64,000 nt of DNA from Macrothele yani. Its lineage: Eukaryota > Arthropoda > Arachnida > Araneae > Macrothelidae. Below the pieces are notes generated by a model. The model made no database searches. It had not been told where the DNA came from and saw only the letters and a list, made by a program, of their open reading frames with translations. This document shows positions 42,764-53,446 of the stretch, in pieces. The stretch lies in NCBI GenBank assembly GCA_039090855.1, contig CM076999.1:110855072-110919071 (forward strand). Reading direction: 5' to 3'. The translations under genes and the position numbers were made by a program. Numbering within the stretch: position 1 is the first letter of the stretch; the number at the start of each line of letters is the position of its first letter.

Positions 42764-42971
42764 TTTTTTTTTTTTCTTTCTTTCTTTTTTTTTTTTTTTC
42801 TGGATTGGAGGTTTAACGACCACTGTGAGCAACTGAATGAGCTATAAGCAGTCGCCCGTCCCTAATTCGGGGTCACTGGCTCAAGGGAAGGGAGAGAGCC
42901 AGTGCCGTAAGACAAACACAACATCCATGCCTCACTGGGGATTCGAACCCGGATCTTTCTCGGACGACTGG
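42764..42971 (-). mobile_element. tRNA-derived SINE, variant head, fourth of the set
   Basis: Minus-strand sense, long T/C-mixed tail at 42764-42800. Box B is GGTTCGAATCCC. The anticodon-side sequence is aaccagtcgtccgagaaaga instead of gatcattcgtccg, the same variant as the SINE at 53078-53220. The copy is cut at actggttat, where the RTE tail begins, so box A is missing. Confidence 0.85.
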
Positions 42972-42995
42972 TTATCATCATCATCATCATCATTG

Positions 42996-44816
42996 TCAAC
43001 TATTATCAATCCACTGCTGGACGAAGGTCTCCCCAAGTTTCCTCCACAACGGTCTGTCTTGTGCCAGTCTCCTCCATGTCACCCCTGCATACTTTCGAAT
43101 TTCATCCACCCATCTCCCATGTGGTCTTCTTCTGGGTCTTTTCCTGTCCCTTGGAATCCAATCTAAAATTTCGGCTGTCCATCGATGATCTGTCCTTCTG
43201 GCAGTATGTCCAGCCCATTGCCATTTCAGGGATTTAACTCTGATCATGATGTCTTCCACTCTTGTCATTTTTCGGATCCACGAGTTCCTCTTCTTATCTC
43301 TCCTGGTTACACCAAGTATGCACCTCTCCAGGCTGCTTTGAGTTGTCTGCAGCCTTTGTATGTCTCTTTTAGTTAAGGTCCACGTCTCTGCACCATACGT
43401 AAGCACTGGAAGGATGCATTGATCAAACACTTTTCTTTTAAGACATAATGGCATATTGCTCTTGAAAATTATGCTGTTTCTTCCAAAAGCTCTCCAGGCA
43501 AGTTTTGTACGCCGATTAATTTCTTCATCAATGTCACCCTCACTTGATATCTGCTGTCCAAGATAAACGTACGTGTCTGTTATATCCAGCTTTTCTCCAT
43601 CAATCGATAAATCTTCATTTCTTGTAAAAGCATTGAACATCACTTTTGTCTTCTGAGAGTTCATTTTTAATCCCACTTCTTTACTCTTGTCAGCAAGTTC
43701 CTGGATCATACTCTGCAGCTCTGATGGGGTAGTTGCAAAAATGACTACGTCATCAGCAAAACGAAGGTGGGTTAGATAATCTCCATTAATCTTTATCCCT
43801 TTGTTTTCCCAGCTCAGCGACTGAAAAACACCCTCCAATGTGGTATTAAAGAGCTTCGGAGATATGGTGTCACCTTGTCTCACTCCCTTTCCAATTTTTA
43901 TGTGTGTTGTATTTTCAAACACCCGAATCTTTGCACTTGCATTTTCATAGATGTTATTAATAATATTAATGTATGCATCTTCAATACCGCAGGTTTTCAG
44001 AGCCATTGTAACTGCTGATGGTTTCACCGAATCAAAGGCTTTTTCATAATCGATAAAAGCCATGCACAATGGAAGTTCATATTCCCTCGCTCTTTCAATT
44101 AGTTCTCTCAGTACGTGGATATGATCTATTGTGCTGTAGCCACTCCTGAATCCAGCTTGTTCTCTCGGTTGAGCCATGTCCAGTGTTACCTTCAAGCGGT
44201 GTGAAAGAACTTTAGTGAAGATTTTATAAACTGCTGATAGGAGGCTGATAGGTCTGTAGTTTCCGAGATCCTCAATGTCACCTTTCTTATGTAGCAGGAT
44301 CATTGTAGCGGTGTTCCAATCCTCAGGAATCTTTCCTTCATTAAGGCATCGAGTGAAAATTTGGGCGAGTACTGTTTCGATTTCTCCACTTGCTTCTTGT
44401 ACGATGTCTACAGTAATTCCATCTTCTCCTGGAGCTTTTCCCCGCTTCATGTTCTTGATTGCATGTGCAACTTCTGCTGGAAGGACTGGAGGAACTCTGG
44501 TACTGGTATCTTTCATGATGTCTGGAGTGCATGTATCATCCCTTTCATATAATTTGGAGTAGAAATCTTTCACTCTTGTCAAAATTTCGCCTCTATTTCT
44601 TGTTACAGAACCATCTTCTTTTCTCAGTGCCATAATCTGTTTTCTTCCCTTACTGAGATGTCCCTTTGCTATCTTTAGGCTTTGGTTGTTTTCAATTGCT
44701 TTCCTCACTAGTTCACAGTTGAATTTTCTTACGTCTTCAGTGATACTTTTTCGTACTGTCTTGCATAGCTCTATATATTCCACTTTGGAAGTCACATCTT
44801 CTTTAGTTGTCCTCAT
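42996..44816 (-). CDS. RTE reverse transcriptase, 606-codon open frame
   Basis: Within the parent element this is the C-terminal two thirds of one EN-RT protein, so the Met at 44816 (MRTTKEDVTSKVEYIE) is probably internal, not a real start. RT motifs in order: RGKAPGEDGITVDI, 'DLGNYRPISLLS', 'MAFIDYEKAFDSV' (catalytic Asp), 'GVRQGDTISPKLFN', 'RFADDVVIFA' (catalytic A-D-D), then the C-terminal region with TYGAETWTLTKRDIQRL and the end FVQQWIDNS. It would copy the element RNA at a nicked target. No stop or frameshift interrupts these 606 codons, unlike the other copies, but the endonuclease upstream is broken and the 5' end lost, so autonomous activity is not expected. Confidence 0.93.
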   Translation of the reverse strand: MRTTKEDVTSKVEYIELCKTVRKSITEDVRKFNCELVRKAIENNQSLKIAKGHLSKGRKQIMALRKEDGSVTRNRGEILTRVKDFYSKLYERDDTCTPDIMKDTSTRVPPVLPAEVAHAIKNMKRGKAPGEDGITVDIVQEASGEIETVLAQIFTRCLNEGKIPEDWNTATMILLHKKGDIEDLGNYRPISLLSAVYKIFTKVLSHRLKVTLDMAQPREQAGFRSGYSTIDHIHVLRELIERAREYELPLCMAFIDYEKAFDSVKPSAVTMALKTCGIEDAYINIINNIYENASAKIRVFENTTHIKIGKGVRQGDTISPKLFNTTLEGVFQSLSWENKGIKINGDYLTHLRFADDVVIFATTPSELQSMIQELADKSKEVGLKMNSQKTKVMFNAFTRNEDLSIDGEKLDITDTYVYLGQQISSEGDIDEEINRRTKLAWRAFGRNSIIFKSNMPLCLKRKVFDQCILPVLTYGAETWTLTKRDIQRLQTTQSSLERCILGVTRRDKKRNSWIRKMTRVEDIMIRVKSLKWQWAGHTARRTDHRWTAEILDWIPRDRKRPRRRPHGRWVDEIRKYAGVTWRRLAQDRPLWRKLGETFVQQWIDNS

Positions 44817-45607
44817 CTCTTCTTTTTTGCATCAACATTTTCGTTTTTCCTGATAATTTGTTCACATGCAACTTGTTCTTAGACCCAGCTAATTTTGTTG
44901 CTGTTTCCATAAGAGCTTTGGTTACTTTTCTGTTAACTTCAGAGATGTCCACTTCTTCCGATGTTAGGCCTTCTAAAGCAGAGAACCTGTTCTTCAGTTC
45001 CAACTTGAAGGTATTATGGTGTTTTTTAAGGTTGGTTATGTCAATAGATTTTGTTTGTCTTATGAGCTTGCCACGTTCAAATTTAGTGTTGAGGTTCATC
45101 TTACATCTCACCAATCTATGGTCACTACCTGTGTTGAACTTGTTTAGCACACTGCAGTCTTCTATGACGAATTTTTTGTTACACATAATAATATCAATTT
45201 CACTTGTCGTCCCATTTGGATGTCTCCATGTCCATTTCCTGTGTGGCTTTTTCCTTGAAGAAGGAGTTCAAGATGAAAAACCCTTCTGCCTCTGCAAACT
45301 CAACGAGAGTATTTCCACGCTGGTTTCTGTTGCCGTGACCGAATTTACCTACTGAAGTTTCATTCTGTTGCCGTTGCCCTATTTTTGCATTGAAATCTCC
45401 CATAATTATTTTCAAGTGCTGCTTACCTTTATTATTTAGATGACAAATTTCCTCATAAAATTCTTCAATTTCTTCTTCAGGATGACTTGTGGTGGGTGCA
45501 TAAGTTTGAATAATCTGAGCCTGGTATCTTTTCGAGAGTTGGATAACAAGCCGTGCAGCTCTGTCAGAGGAACTTTCAACTTCTACAACTTTATCCTTCA
45601 GTTTCTT

Positions 45608-45610
<3 letters not shown>
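44803..45610 (-). pseudogene. RTE endonuclease domain, truncated and frameshifted
   Basis: Frame 45200-45415 starts KIIMGDFNAKIGQ (catalytic Asp-Asn) and runs to the K-W-D region; a one-base change in 'FFKEKATQEMD' shifts the frame compared with FFKKKPHRKW of the full copy. Frame 44803-45186 then carries 'GSDHRLVRCKM' (catalytic Asp-His) and the linker. A second shift near 44815 separates it from the RT frame (KRRDEDN against KRREMRTTKE). The N-terminal part with the catalytic Glu is lost at the 5' truncation near 45613. Confidence 0.9.

Positions 45611-45667
<57 letters not shown>
45611..45667. repeat. (TA)n microsatellite, about 28 units
   Basis: Uninterrupted TA run between the truncated RTE and the T-run of a SINE. 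Tyr-Ile frames across it are artefacts. Confidence 0.97.
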
Positions 45668-45684
<17 letters not shown>

Positions 45685-45714
45685 TTGATTGGAGGTTTAA
45701 CGACCACCGTGAGC
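45668..45714 (-). mobile_element. SINE tail fragment, left half of a LINE-split SINE
   Basis: T-run followed by gattggaggtttaacgac and caccgtgagc, where the LINE begins. The rest of the same SINE continues at 53067. The 11-bp target duplication ccaccgtgagc is at 45704-45714 and 53067-53077. Confidence 0.93.
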
Positions 45715-47089
45715 TTCAACAATATTTTATTTGGAGCAAATATGGACAGGAAGATACAAATGGCCTGTGCTTAACAGTTACCAAAAGATAAACAAGTGGA
45801 TGACCTATTTACAATGACAATGAGATATTTACATTATGTGGATGCACTATATACAATGTAAGCAAATTCATAACACTGACAATACTGGACTGATGGGTTG
45901 ACTTACTCTATGTACAACATATGTTCGCAATGTGCATCAGCAGAGTGCCATCTCTAATAGGTGAACACCAGTACAAGGTATAACTATAAATTTTACAGTG
46001 CAAAAACAAACATGTGTATTTTGAGCAATCTTGAAAAAAAGAAGAAAAGAGCAGAAGGTTTATTCTTTTCAGTATCTGAAAGATAAGCGAATAAATGATC
46101 TATCCACAATGATGGTGTGAACTCTATACAAATTGAATGCAATATCTCTCTAGTGAAACGCTGTCAAATTACAAAAAGAACTATTACTTAGGCTTAAACA
46201 AGTGCCTCAATCACAGTGCTATAGATTAACTTGTAATGAACAACAACATATGTACACAAGATGCAACGGCATAGGGAAAACACTAATAAGGAATTACAAT
46301 TCCATGGTACAACTGTAAATTTCACAGTGCAAAGAGTTAAGTATATTAGTACAAACAGAACTTGCGTTTTACAGAAAATTTATACTTCGAGTACAATACA
46401 AATAATGAAAATATGAAACTGACTCTTTGTACAGCAAATATGCAATACAGCGCAGAACATTATCTAATAGACTGATTATTTCCTATTAGGCACATGTGAC
46501 ATGAGAAAAACCACACTGTGTAACATTAACATATAATTGAAATACTATCAAAGCGTTTGCTCCGCACCATGAGCATAAAACTTAAGACATGTAATCGTGA
46601 CCCAACATGCGAAATGTGCCAAACATAAATTTTACAGTGCAATTAGGAAAGTACATTAGTATATACAAAACTGAGCTTTTGGCATAGCAACTATACTTCA
46701 GGTACAGTACAAATAACCGAATGATGAACAATTACCCCCTGCACTACAAAAGTGCTAAACCTTGCAGAACATGGTGTAATCGACTGATCATATCCCTTTA
46801 TGTACATGCAACATGATCAGAAACCACACTGTGCAAAATCAATAAGACAATTTAAACACTATCAAACAGTTGCTTAGCACCGTGAGCAAAAACCATATAT
46901 TATAAAGCACGGCAGACATAAGGAAAGTGCCGAAAAAAAAAAAAACTTTAAACTTATTTTAAGTGCCTGTGGTATAACAAGAAACTCACCTACAGGACCT
47001 TGTTGGTGAGAAACATGCAAACGTGCAGTAACATTAAGAAGCGATTATGACAAGGGCACCTAAGAACACGATAATCACAAAACTATATT
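45715..47089 (-). other. 3' UTR of the LINE, with three degenerate repeats
   Basis: No coding sequence. The block aaattttacagtgcaa recurs at about 45988, 46317 and 46630, each followed by a similar stretch of about 310-330 bp, so the 3' UTR is built from three old direct repeats. An AATAAA polyadenylation-like signal lies 10-15 bases before the element's 3' end (complement of 45724-45735). Confidence 0.65.
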
Positions 47090-50000
47090 TCAATTAGTCC
47101 AAACAATTTCACAGACGTCAGAACAAAGTCTAAGGTCTTCTGATGGACCAGAAAACCATTGACGAAAAGGTGACCACACTGACATAAAGTGTGGGATTCG
47201 ATTCGCAGCCTTAGCAACAGTGAAAGCAAGCCTCAAGCGTGAAATCATTCTGTTCCGGAACTGACTGCACATCGCAGCTCCCGCCTGAAAGATGGTAGGC
47301 TGCATAGGGGTAGAACGTAGCTGTTGATAGTAGCAAAAAATCACATGTTTTGCTAATATGAATACATAAGCACATGACTCTGATATAGGAATAGGCGGAG
47401 TACTTGAGCTGAGTAGCGTGCTATAGGCTGAGAAGGAGAGATCATTAGTACTAAGGCACTGTGCAGTAGTGAAGGTCAGATGTAGCAAGGGAAGAAGCAC
47501 TGTGCAATGTTGATACACATGATCTACATCCGCAATCGTAGAGCAAAACATGCAGTTAGGCGAATCAACAAGCGTCATCCTGAATAATTTGGTAGGAACT
47601 GGTAACCGCCGATGAAGAAACAACCATTGGATGTTTCTTTCTGCTGGAATAGATAGTGGCGAATTAGACATGGACCACACTTGTGAAAGGGCGACATTCG
47701 GAACATCTGGAATCATCAATGGTGTAGCATACAGTGGATCAATGAGACAACGGTAAAGAGACGAGACAGAAAAACTGGAGAGAGTAAGCGATGAGCCCCG
47801 AACGGAAAGGAAAAAGGGAAGAAGAAGAGAGGCAGAGGGAACAAGAGTTAACCCAGCTTGAAAGGCAAGGTTAGGGAAGAGGGTAATGATTGAAGAACGG
47901 AAGGAATCATACAGCGAAAGAGAGGAAGAGGTAGGGGAGATGTGGGGGGACAGATCAGAGAAGGGTTTCCAAGAAAGATCTGGAGAAATTAGATCCTGAA
48001 CAGATACTATTCCGGCGGGGAGCCAGGAAAGGTCAGTAAAGTAGGGAGCATTAGGGGGATGAAGGATGGAAGAAAAGAACAGGGGCTCAGCTAATAGTTC
48101 AGTGGTGGAAGCCGGTGGAGCACGGAAGAGGGGTAGAGAACGGAGAAAGGAAAGGACCTCTTTGTAGAAAGGGGAAAGTTTAGAATGAAAAAAAGGAGAT
48201 TGATCCATTAGAAGATACGTGATGAAAGTGATTCGGGGATTCCTAGGCGATATCATGACATCTCTAACGAGCGTCACTGGCGACTCTGCTGCACTTAGTA
48301 GCCGCAGGAAAGAAACCACTTTATGTGCTTTATAGTAGGTGCGAACTTCCAGCAGTGAAATACCTCCATCAGTGACTCGACGACAGAGAGTGGAGACCTG
48401 GATCCAATGGTACCTGTTCCATATTATCGTTGAGATGATTCGAGTGATTTCATTGAGGTGATAAATGGGCATACGTTCTGCTGACCATGAATATAAGCAT
48501 GGTGAAAGAATATAAGTCTGAGCTATTCTAGCTCTTGAGAAGTAAGAAGTACAAAACTGGGAACCTCGCCAGAATGCAGCAGTTCGAGTAAGGCGTGTTC
48601 TGAGAGCATTCCATGTTTCATTTTGAGCAGAAAGACGGACTCCGAGATGGACGCCAAGGAATTTTTGGGATGAAGCAGTCCATGAGGCGCCCCACGGGGT
48701 GTCAGTCCTAGAGGCCCACGCTCCGCTCCATAGGCCTGCACTCTTGGATGTATTAAGTGATGCCGCTGAACATGAAGAATATTGATCGTAAATCTGGAGC
48801 AAGATGTCGAATTGAGCGTCTGTCCTTACACAAAAGGTCGCGTCATCGGCATATGCAGAGTATGTCACAGAAAAGTGCCTAGTACTTGCAGTAGGCGGTG
48901 GCAGTGCATCTATAAAGGCTCGATGGACAGACCGAAGAAACGGCTCAAAAGCAATGGCAAAGAGCTGCCCAGAAAGTGGGCAACCCTGCCGAATGCCTCG
49001 CCGAAAAGGAATAGGTGCAGTCAAGAAGGCGGCCGTCTTGACATGGAAAGCAGCGTCCTGATAAAGGGCAAGAATAGAGGTAACAAAGGCAAAAGGAAAG
49101 CCGAAAGCAATAAGAACAGCAGAAAGATACGAATGTGAGATATTGTCGAAAGCTGCTCTTTGGTCAAGATTAAAGAGGGCAAGTGGTTCAGAGTTAGTAC
49201 GAGCCAGATGTAGGAGATCTCGAAGGAGATTGAGATTAGAAGTGATGGACCGACCAGGAACCGTGTAGGTCTGGTCGGGAGAAAGAAGAAATGGAAGAAC
49301 TTGGTTGAGTCGACTGGAAAGGCGTTTAGTGAAGAGTTTATAGTCAATGTTTAGTAGCGAGATAGGACGCCAGTTTCCCAAGTCAAGCAGATCGCCTTTC
49401 TTGGAAAATAACACCATATGAGCCTCTGTGAAACCCCTCGGAAGAAAAGAGGAAGAAAGAGCAGCATTGAAAGCGGCGAGAAGAAATGGAAGCAACGAAG
49501 GGAGAAAAGTACGGTAGAAAAGGAGCGGAAGGCCATCTGGACCTGGGACAGCACGGGAATTTAGAGAGACTAGAATGGTCCGAAGTTCAGTCTGCGAAAT
49601 AGGTTGTAAAAGGGAATCAGAGAGATTGGAAGGAACTTGGGGAAGAGCAGAGAGTAAAGTAGCAGAAGCAGAAACAGAAGGCTGAGGAGTTTCACTGTAT
49701 TTGATAGTAAAATACCGACGAACCTGAGAGCAAACTGCATCCGGATCAGAGATGATTTCACCATCAGGCCGCCGAAGTAGTCGAAGCTGATGCGACGAGC
49801 GGCGTTTTTCTTCTAACGCGGATAGAAACTCAAAGGAACAGTCCTCTGGTGATAGATGTTGTAGACGGAGACGAAGAATTACCTGACGTGCACGAGGCTC
49901 AAGAAGTGCTCTAAGATCCGCTTGGTAAGCTGTATACATGGGATGACTCGCACCAAGCTGTAACAGGATGTTTCGGAGATTTTGCTCTTCCATGGAGCGC

Positions 50001-51025
50001 TTCGTGCCTTCGGAGAAGGAATGACGTCTAAGAAGATAAATTAGGTAAGATTTTACCTCGAGCCAGTAATTGATGGCACAAGGTGCAGTGGACAGGCCCT
50101 CTCGCATATGATCAAGAAGATCTCTGATCTCGGTGCATATATTCTCATCAGCTAGGAGAGAAGTGTCTAGTGTCCATGACCGAGACCTAACATGCAGACG
50201 AGATGAAGAGTTACAGGAGATAGTGATGGCACAATGATCCGATGAAGCTGTAGGAGAGTGCATACAATCCGTTGTAATGGGCAATAACGGAGCAGAAGCG
50301 TAAAATCGATCCAGCCTGGCAGAAAGAGAGGAGGATGCAGATGCAGCTCTCCAGGTATGTGAAATGGATGTCGGATGCAATCGTCGGAACACGTCATGTA
50401 AATCAAAATCAGACACTAATGATCGCAATTGCTCCACAAGACGTGAACGATGTTCAATCCTCGAAGGAGCGCGATCGAGCTCTGGTTGAAGTGTATAGTT
50501 AAAGTCTCTCCAATGAGCACATGATCTGATGGTAATGCTGACTGAAGTGCAGTGCGGAGCGACGAAAATAACAACGTTAGATGTGTAGATGAACATGGAA
50601 TATATATGTTGAAAACTAAATATCGTTGTCCATCTAGGACGAAAGTGAGTCGCTGCAATAAATCTCGGCACAGGTTATGAACTTTAACAGAGGAGAGTGC
50701 TTGACGAAATCTATTATGTACACCAATCGCTAAACCTCCACGAAGAGAGAGCCTATATGCGTGATGAAATTGATAGTCCCATCTCCTCCAGCGATGGAAA
50801 GGGTGAAGTGGAGAGACAATTTGTCTCTTGCAAAAGTAGGAGATCTGCTTTGAGGTGGTGGACGTCTTCATATGCTAAAGCATTGGCCAAAGGGGTACAC
50901 ATACCCCTACTATTCAGTGAGACTGTCTTGAACAGAATAGTCTGATGATGGTTGGAGGATGTTGTCGGCTGCGTTCTGTAACTTGGCCAGACGGCTACGG
51001 AACTTCTTTGCCCAGTAGGGACCAC
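47090..51025 (-). pseudogene. LINE ORF2: endonuclease and reverse transcriptase
   Basis: Start near 51025, overlapping the end of ORF1. The N-terminal endonuclease reads VSLNSRGMCTPLANALAYED and 'ADLLLLQETNC' (catalytic Glu) in one frame, shifts near 50800 ('RGGLAIGVHN', VFNIYIPCSS), and shifts back near 50520, where the expected G-G-D-F-N reads GE in one frame and RDFN in the next. From 50510 to the stop at 47090 there are about 1140 open codons: 'SSDHCAITI' (catalytic Asp-His), GNWRPISLLNIDYKLFTKRL, 'LFNLDQRAAFDNI' (RT Asp), 'GIRQGCPLSGQLF', 'YSAYADDATFCV' (RT catalytic A-D-D) and a C-terminal CMFCSTIADVDHVYQHC zinc motif. Only two single-step frameshifts in the endonuclease break it. Confidence 0.93.
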
Positions 51026-52763
51026 TCAGATCTCTGCCCGGAACGGTGCGTAAATGAGAATGTATCGCCAACATTTGATTCATGGTGTCAGACAGACAGT
51101 GGGAGTAACCTTCCAAAAAATTGCGAGACAGCTTGTCTCTACGGGGACTTATTAGGAACGCATACACCTTCTCTCCAGACACAGGTGTCTGTGGAAGAGA
51201 GGATGCCTCTAGAATATGTAAAAAGTTTTCACAGGAGATCGGAATAATTGTTCCATCATCTGTATCAGATTCCATAGAGCCTTCAGACGTGAGCATCTGA
51301 CTACTAGAAGGATCACGTCCTGCCCTAAGGGTGGTTGTCATTCTAAACTTCTTATTCTGGGCGCGTGAAGTTCTACGTCGCTTTGCCCGTCCACGACTTT
51401 GTGCTGTGACCGGAATTGGAACTTCCGGCAATTTAAAAGGAGCTGAAGAAACAACCTCAACGGTCGGTGTAGCAGTATGACCAGAATCGTCATCAACCAT
51501 CTCTATAGGATACTTGGGATTAACAATTGATGCCTCTTTCGACTGAAGAGATGATGGGGGCGCTAATGCATCACCCGAGGTCGAGGGTTTACCCGTAGAC
51601 GTCGGTTGACCAACGGCTGTCTCACTACATCTGGTAGACGTCGGCCCACCAACGGCTGTCTCACTACTTATGGTAGACGTCGGTTGACCAACGGCTGTCT
51701 CACTACTTATGGTAGACGTTGGTCGACCAACGGTTGTCTCACTACTTTTTGTAGACGTCGGTTGACCAACTGCTGCATCACTACTTTTTGAGGAAGTCTG
51801 CTGTTGCTGGTCTTTAGCACCAGAAGAGGAAGCCGATTGACGTGACAAAGAGGAAGAAGGTCGTGCTGTTGACTTGGAAAGAGTGTTCGCATTATGAGGG
51901 CATAGAGCGCGGGGATGTCCCGTGCCTTTACAATTCGGACAGACGGAGCCTACTGTGATGAATATCTCTCTAATGTGCGTGTAGCAGCGTACACGTAAAG
52001 TGGGTGGAATACGCAGCATGTGCTCCTCTGAAGGGAAGACCACACGAACATTGCGGCGAAACCCGAGTAGGTATCTGTCTTCTGGCACCTCTGGAAACGA
52101 AGAGTAGGTAGTTACACCTCCAATGATCCGGCCATAAGGAAGAAGAGCGGCAATCAAGAGATCATCTGAAACTTCAGGTGGAACTGGTGAGAAACTTACA
52201 ACAACGGAACTCTGTGAAACAGGTTCGGCATGGATGTGACGATCACCAATTGAGATGCCCTTGGTCAGTACATGTAGGGAATGGGCAGGAGTAGAGAAGT
52301 AAACAACTACTTTGTAAGGCTTCCTGCCCACATGAGTTATGGCTGATGCAGGAACAATCTCTCGAAGAGCAGCAGTATATGCAGTGAGTTTTGTATTTCT
52401 CAGGCTCGGAAACACAACACCATTCTCCATAGTTTGAAGGAATTTCAGCCCAGAAGGGGTATCTTCTTTAAGGACAACCTCAATGACTTCGGCATTATGC
52501 GTCATCACATATTGTCCAGGAGAAAAAGAAGACTGGGAAGGTCCCGACTTAGATGCGGTTACGTCAGCATATGAGAGGGTAGATGTACGTTGCTTTGGAG
52601 ATGATTCCGGCATGGAGTGCGAAACATCCATGGCGTCATCATTAGCTTTCAGAGAGGACATCGTATCACCGCTGGGAGACTTGGAAGAAGAGGCGATATC
52701 CGATGGTAAGGCAGCAACAGAAGGCTGCAAATAGGAGTGGTTTATCGAGATAGACAACGTCAT
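50910..52763 (-). CDS. LINE ORF1, gag-like nucleic-acid-binding protein
   Basis: A 617-codon open frame directly upstream of ORF2 on the same strand. It has a low-complexity Ser-rich N-terminus, an RNA-binding-like central region (about 100-260), and one CCHC knuckle, CPNCKGTGHPRALC (CX2CX4HX4C, about residues 272-286). A run of 13-residue repeats (about 324-389) and a basic patch 'RGRAKRRRTSRAQNKKF' follow. Such ORF1 proteins bind the element RNA and form the transposition particle. Start is uncertain: MAASGENDVLTLATGNDDLP at about 52851 in another frame may be the original N-terminus, joined by a lost frameshift near 52763. The frame is otherwise unbroken. Confidence 0.85.
   Translation of the reverse strand: MTLSISINHSYLQPSVAALPSDIASSSKSPSGDTMSSLKANDDAMDVSHSMPESSPKQRTSTLSYADVTASKSGPSQSSFSPGQYVMTHNAEVIEVVLKEDTPSGLKFLQTMENGVVFPSLRNTKLTAYTAALREIVPASAITHVGRKPYKVVVYFSTPAHSLHVLTKGISIGDRHIHAEPVSQSSVVVSFSPVPPEVSDDLLIAALLPYGRIIGGVTTYSSFPEVPEDRYLLGFRRNVRVVFPSEEHMLRIPPTLRVRCYTHIREIFITVGSVCPNCKGTGHPRALCPHNANTLSKSTARPSSSLSRQSASSSGAKDQQQQTSSKSSDAAVGQPTSTKSSETTVGRPTSTISSETAVGQPTSTISSETAVGGPTSTRCSETAVGQPTSTGKPSTSGDALAPPSSLQSKEASIVNPKYPIEMVDDDSGHTATPTVEVVSSAPFKLPEVPIPVTAQSRGRAKRRRTSRAQNKKFRMTTTLRAGRDPSSSQMLTSEGSMESDTDDGTIIPISCENFLHILEASSLPQTPVSGEKVYAFLISPRRDKLSRNFLEGYSHCLSDTMNQMLAIHSHLRTVPGRDLSGPYWAKKFRSRLAKLQNAADNILQPSSDYSVQDSLTE
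51596..51790 (-). repeat. five 13-residue (39-bp) coding repeats in ORF1
   Basis: The consensus is SSETAVGQPTST plus one variable residue, five times in a row. It keeps the reading frame (39 bp). Two central units are almost the same, so expansion was recent. Confidence 0.92.
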
Positions 52764-53066
52764 TGGTAGTAGTATTTAGAGAAGCTGTTATCGGGAGATC
52801 ATCATTTCCGGTAGCAAGGGTTAGGACGTCATTCTCCCCGGAAGCCGCCATTTGCAATGGCGAGGAGAAGCTTAGCCCTTAGCCAGCTTGGCCAAGGCAG
52901 AAAAATAAGGATAACTAATCAAAATAAGCACTTACCAGCTCGGCAGGCATATAAAAAGAAACACGGGACCTTCACACACAACACACACACGAAATAGAAC
53001 ACTGACAACGAAGAAAAATAACACACACCGACGAAAACTTGAGGAGCACAGAAAAACACGACTAAC

Positions 53067-53220
53067 CCACCGTGAGCAACTCAATGGGCTATAAGCAGTC
53101 CGTCCCTAATTTAGGGTCATTGGTTCCAGGGAAGGAGGAGAGCCAGTGCCGTAAGACAATCACAACATCCATGCCTCACTCGGGATTCGAACCCGTATCA
53201 TTCTCGGACTACTGGTTATA
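53067..53220 (-). mobile_element. SINE, right part of the LINE-split copy (variant head)
   Basis: Continues the SINE from 45714. A 4-bp loss (cgcc in agtcgcccgtcc) and a c insertion before box B (ctcgggattcg) are present. The anticodon-side sequence is the agtccgagaatga / aaccagtagt variant. It stops at actggttata, where a second SINE is inserted; the head resumes at 53457 (agctaacgcttagact) and ends near 53474. Confidence 0.88.
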
Positions 53221-53446
53221 TATATATATTTTTTTATTGGAGGTTTAACGACCACCGTGAGCAACTCAATGGGCTATAAGCAGTCGCCCGTCCCTAGTTT
53301 AGGGCCACTGGTTCCAGGTAAGGGAGAGAGCCAGTGCCGTAAGACAAACACAACATCCATGCCTCATCGGGATTCGAACCCGGACCACGTTCAGACGAAT
53401 GATCAGAGGCCATCGCTTAGACCACTGCGCCACCGGAACAGCAACG
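53221..53446 (-). mobile_element. SINE inserted inside another SINE
   Basis: Full-length copy of the common head type. The target duplication actggttata is at 53211-53220 and 53447-53456. It interrupts the tRNA-like head of the SINE at 53067-53220. The junction has a short tatatata run before the T-tail. Confidence 0.9.

Larger units (their letters stand above)
42973..45613 (-). mobile_element. RTE-type non-LTR retrotransposon, 5'-truncated
   Basis: The 3' tail (ATC)n lies at 42973-42992, and the element continues to about 45613 inside the endonuclease domain, where it meets a (TA)n run. About 550 bp of the 5' end seen in the full copy at 20531-23716 is missing. The RT frame is completely open here. 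Confidence 0.93.
45715..53066 (-). mobile_element. full-length two-ORF LINE inserted in a SINE
   Basis: A 7352-bp element bounded exactly by an 11-bp target duplication. In sense: a 5' UTR of about 300 bp, ORF1 (gag-like), ORF2 (endonuclease and RT), and a 1.37-kb 3' UTR ending in a CCAAATAAAATATTGTTGAA terminus without a poly(A) tail. The RT motifs and the C-terminal CCHC resemble the L1/Tx1 or Daphne-like groups of APE-endonuclease LINEs; I cannot place the clade by eye. Confidence 0.93.

Noticed and set aside
45440..45791. Frames rich in Tyr-Ile and Phe runs
   Set aside because: Translation of the (TA)n and T-run only.
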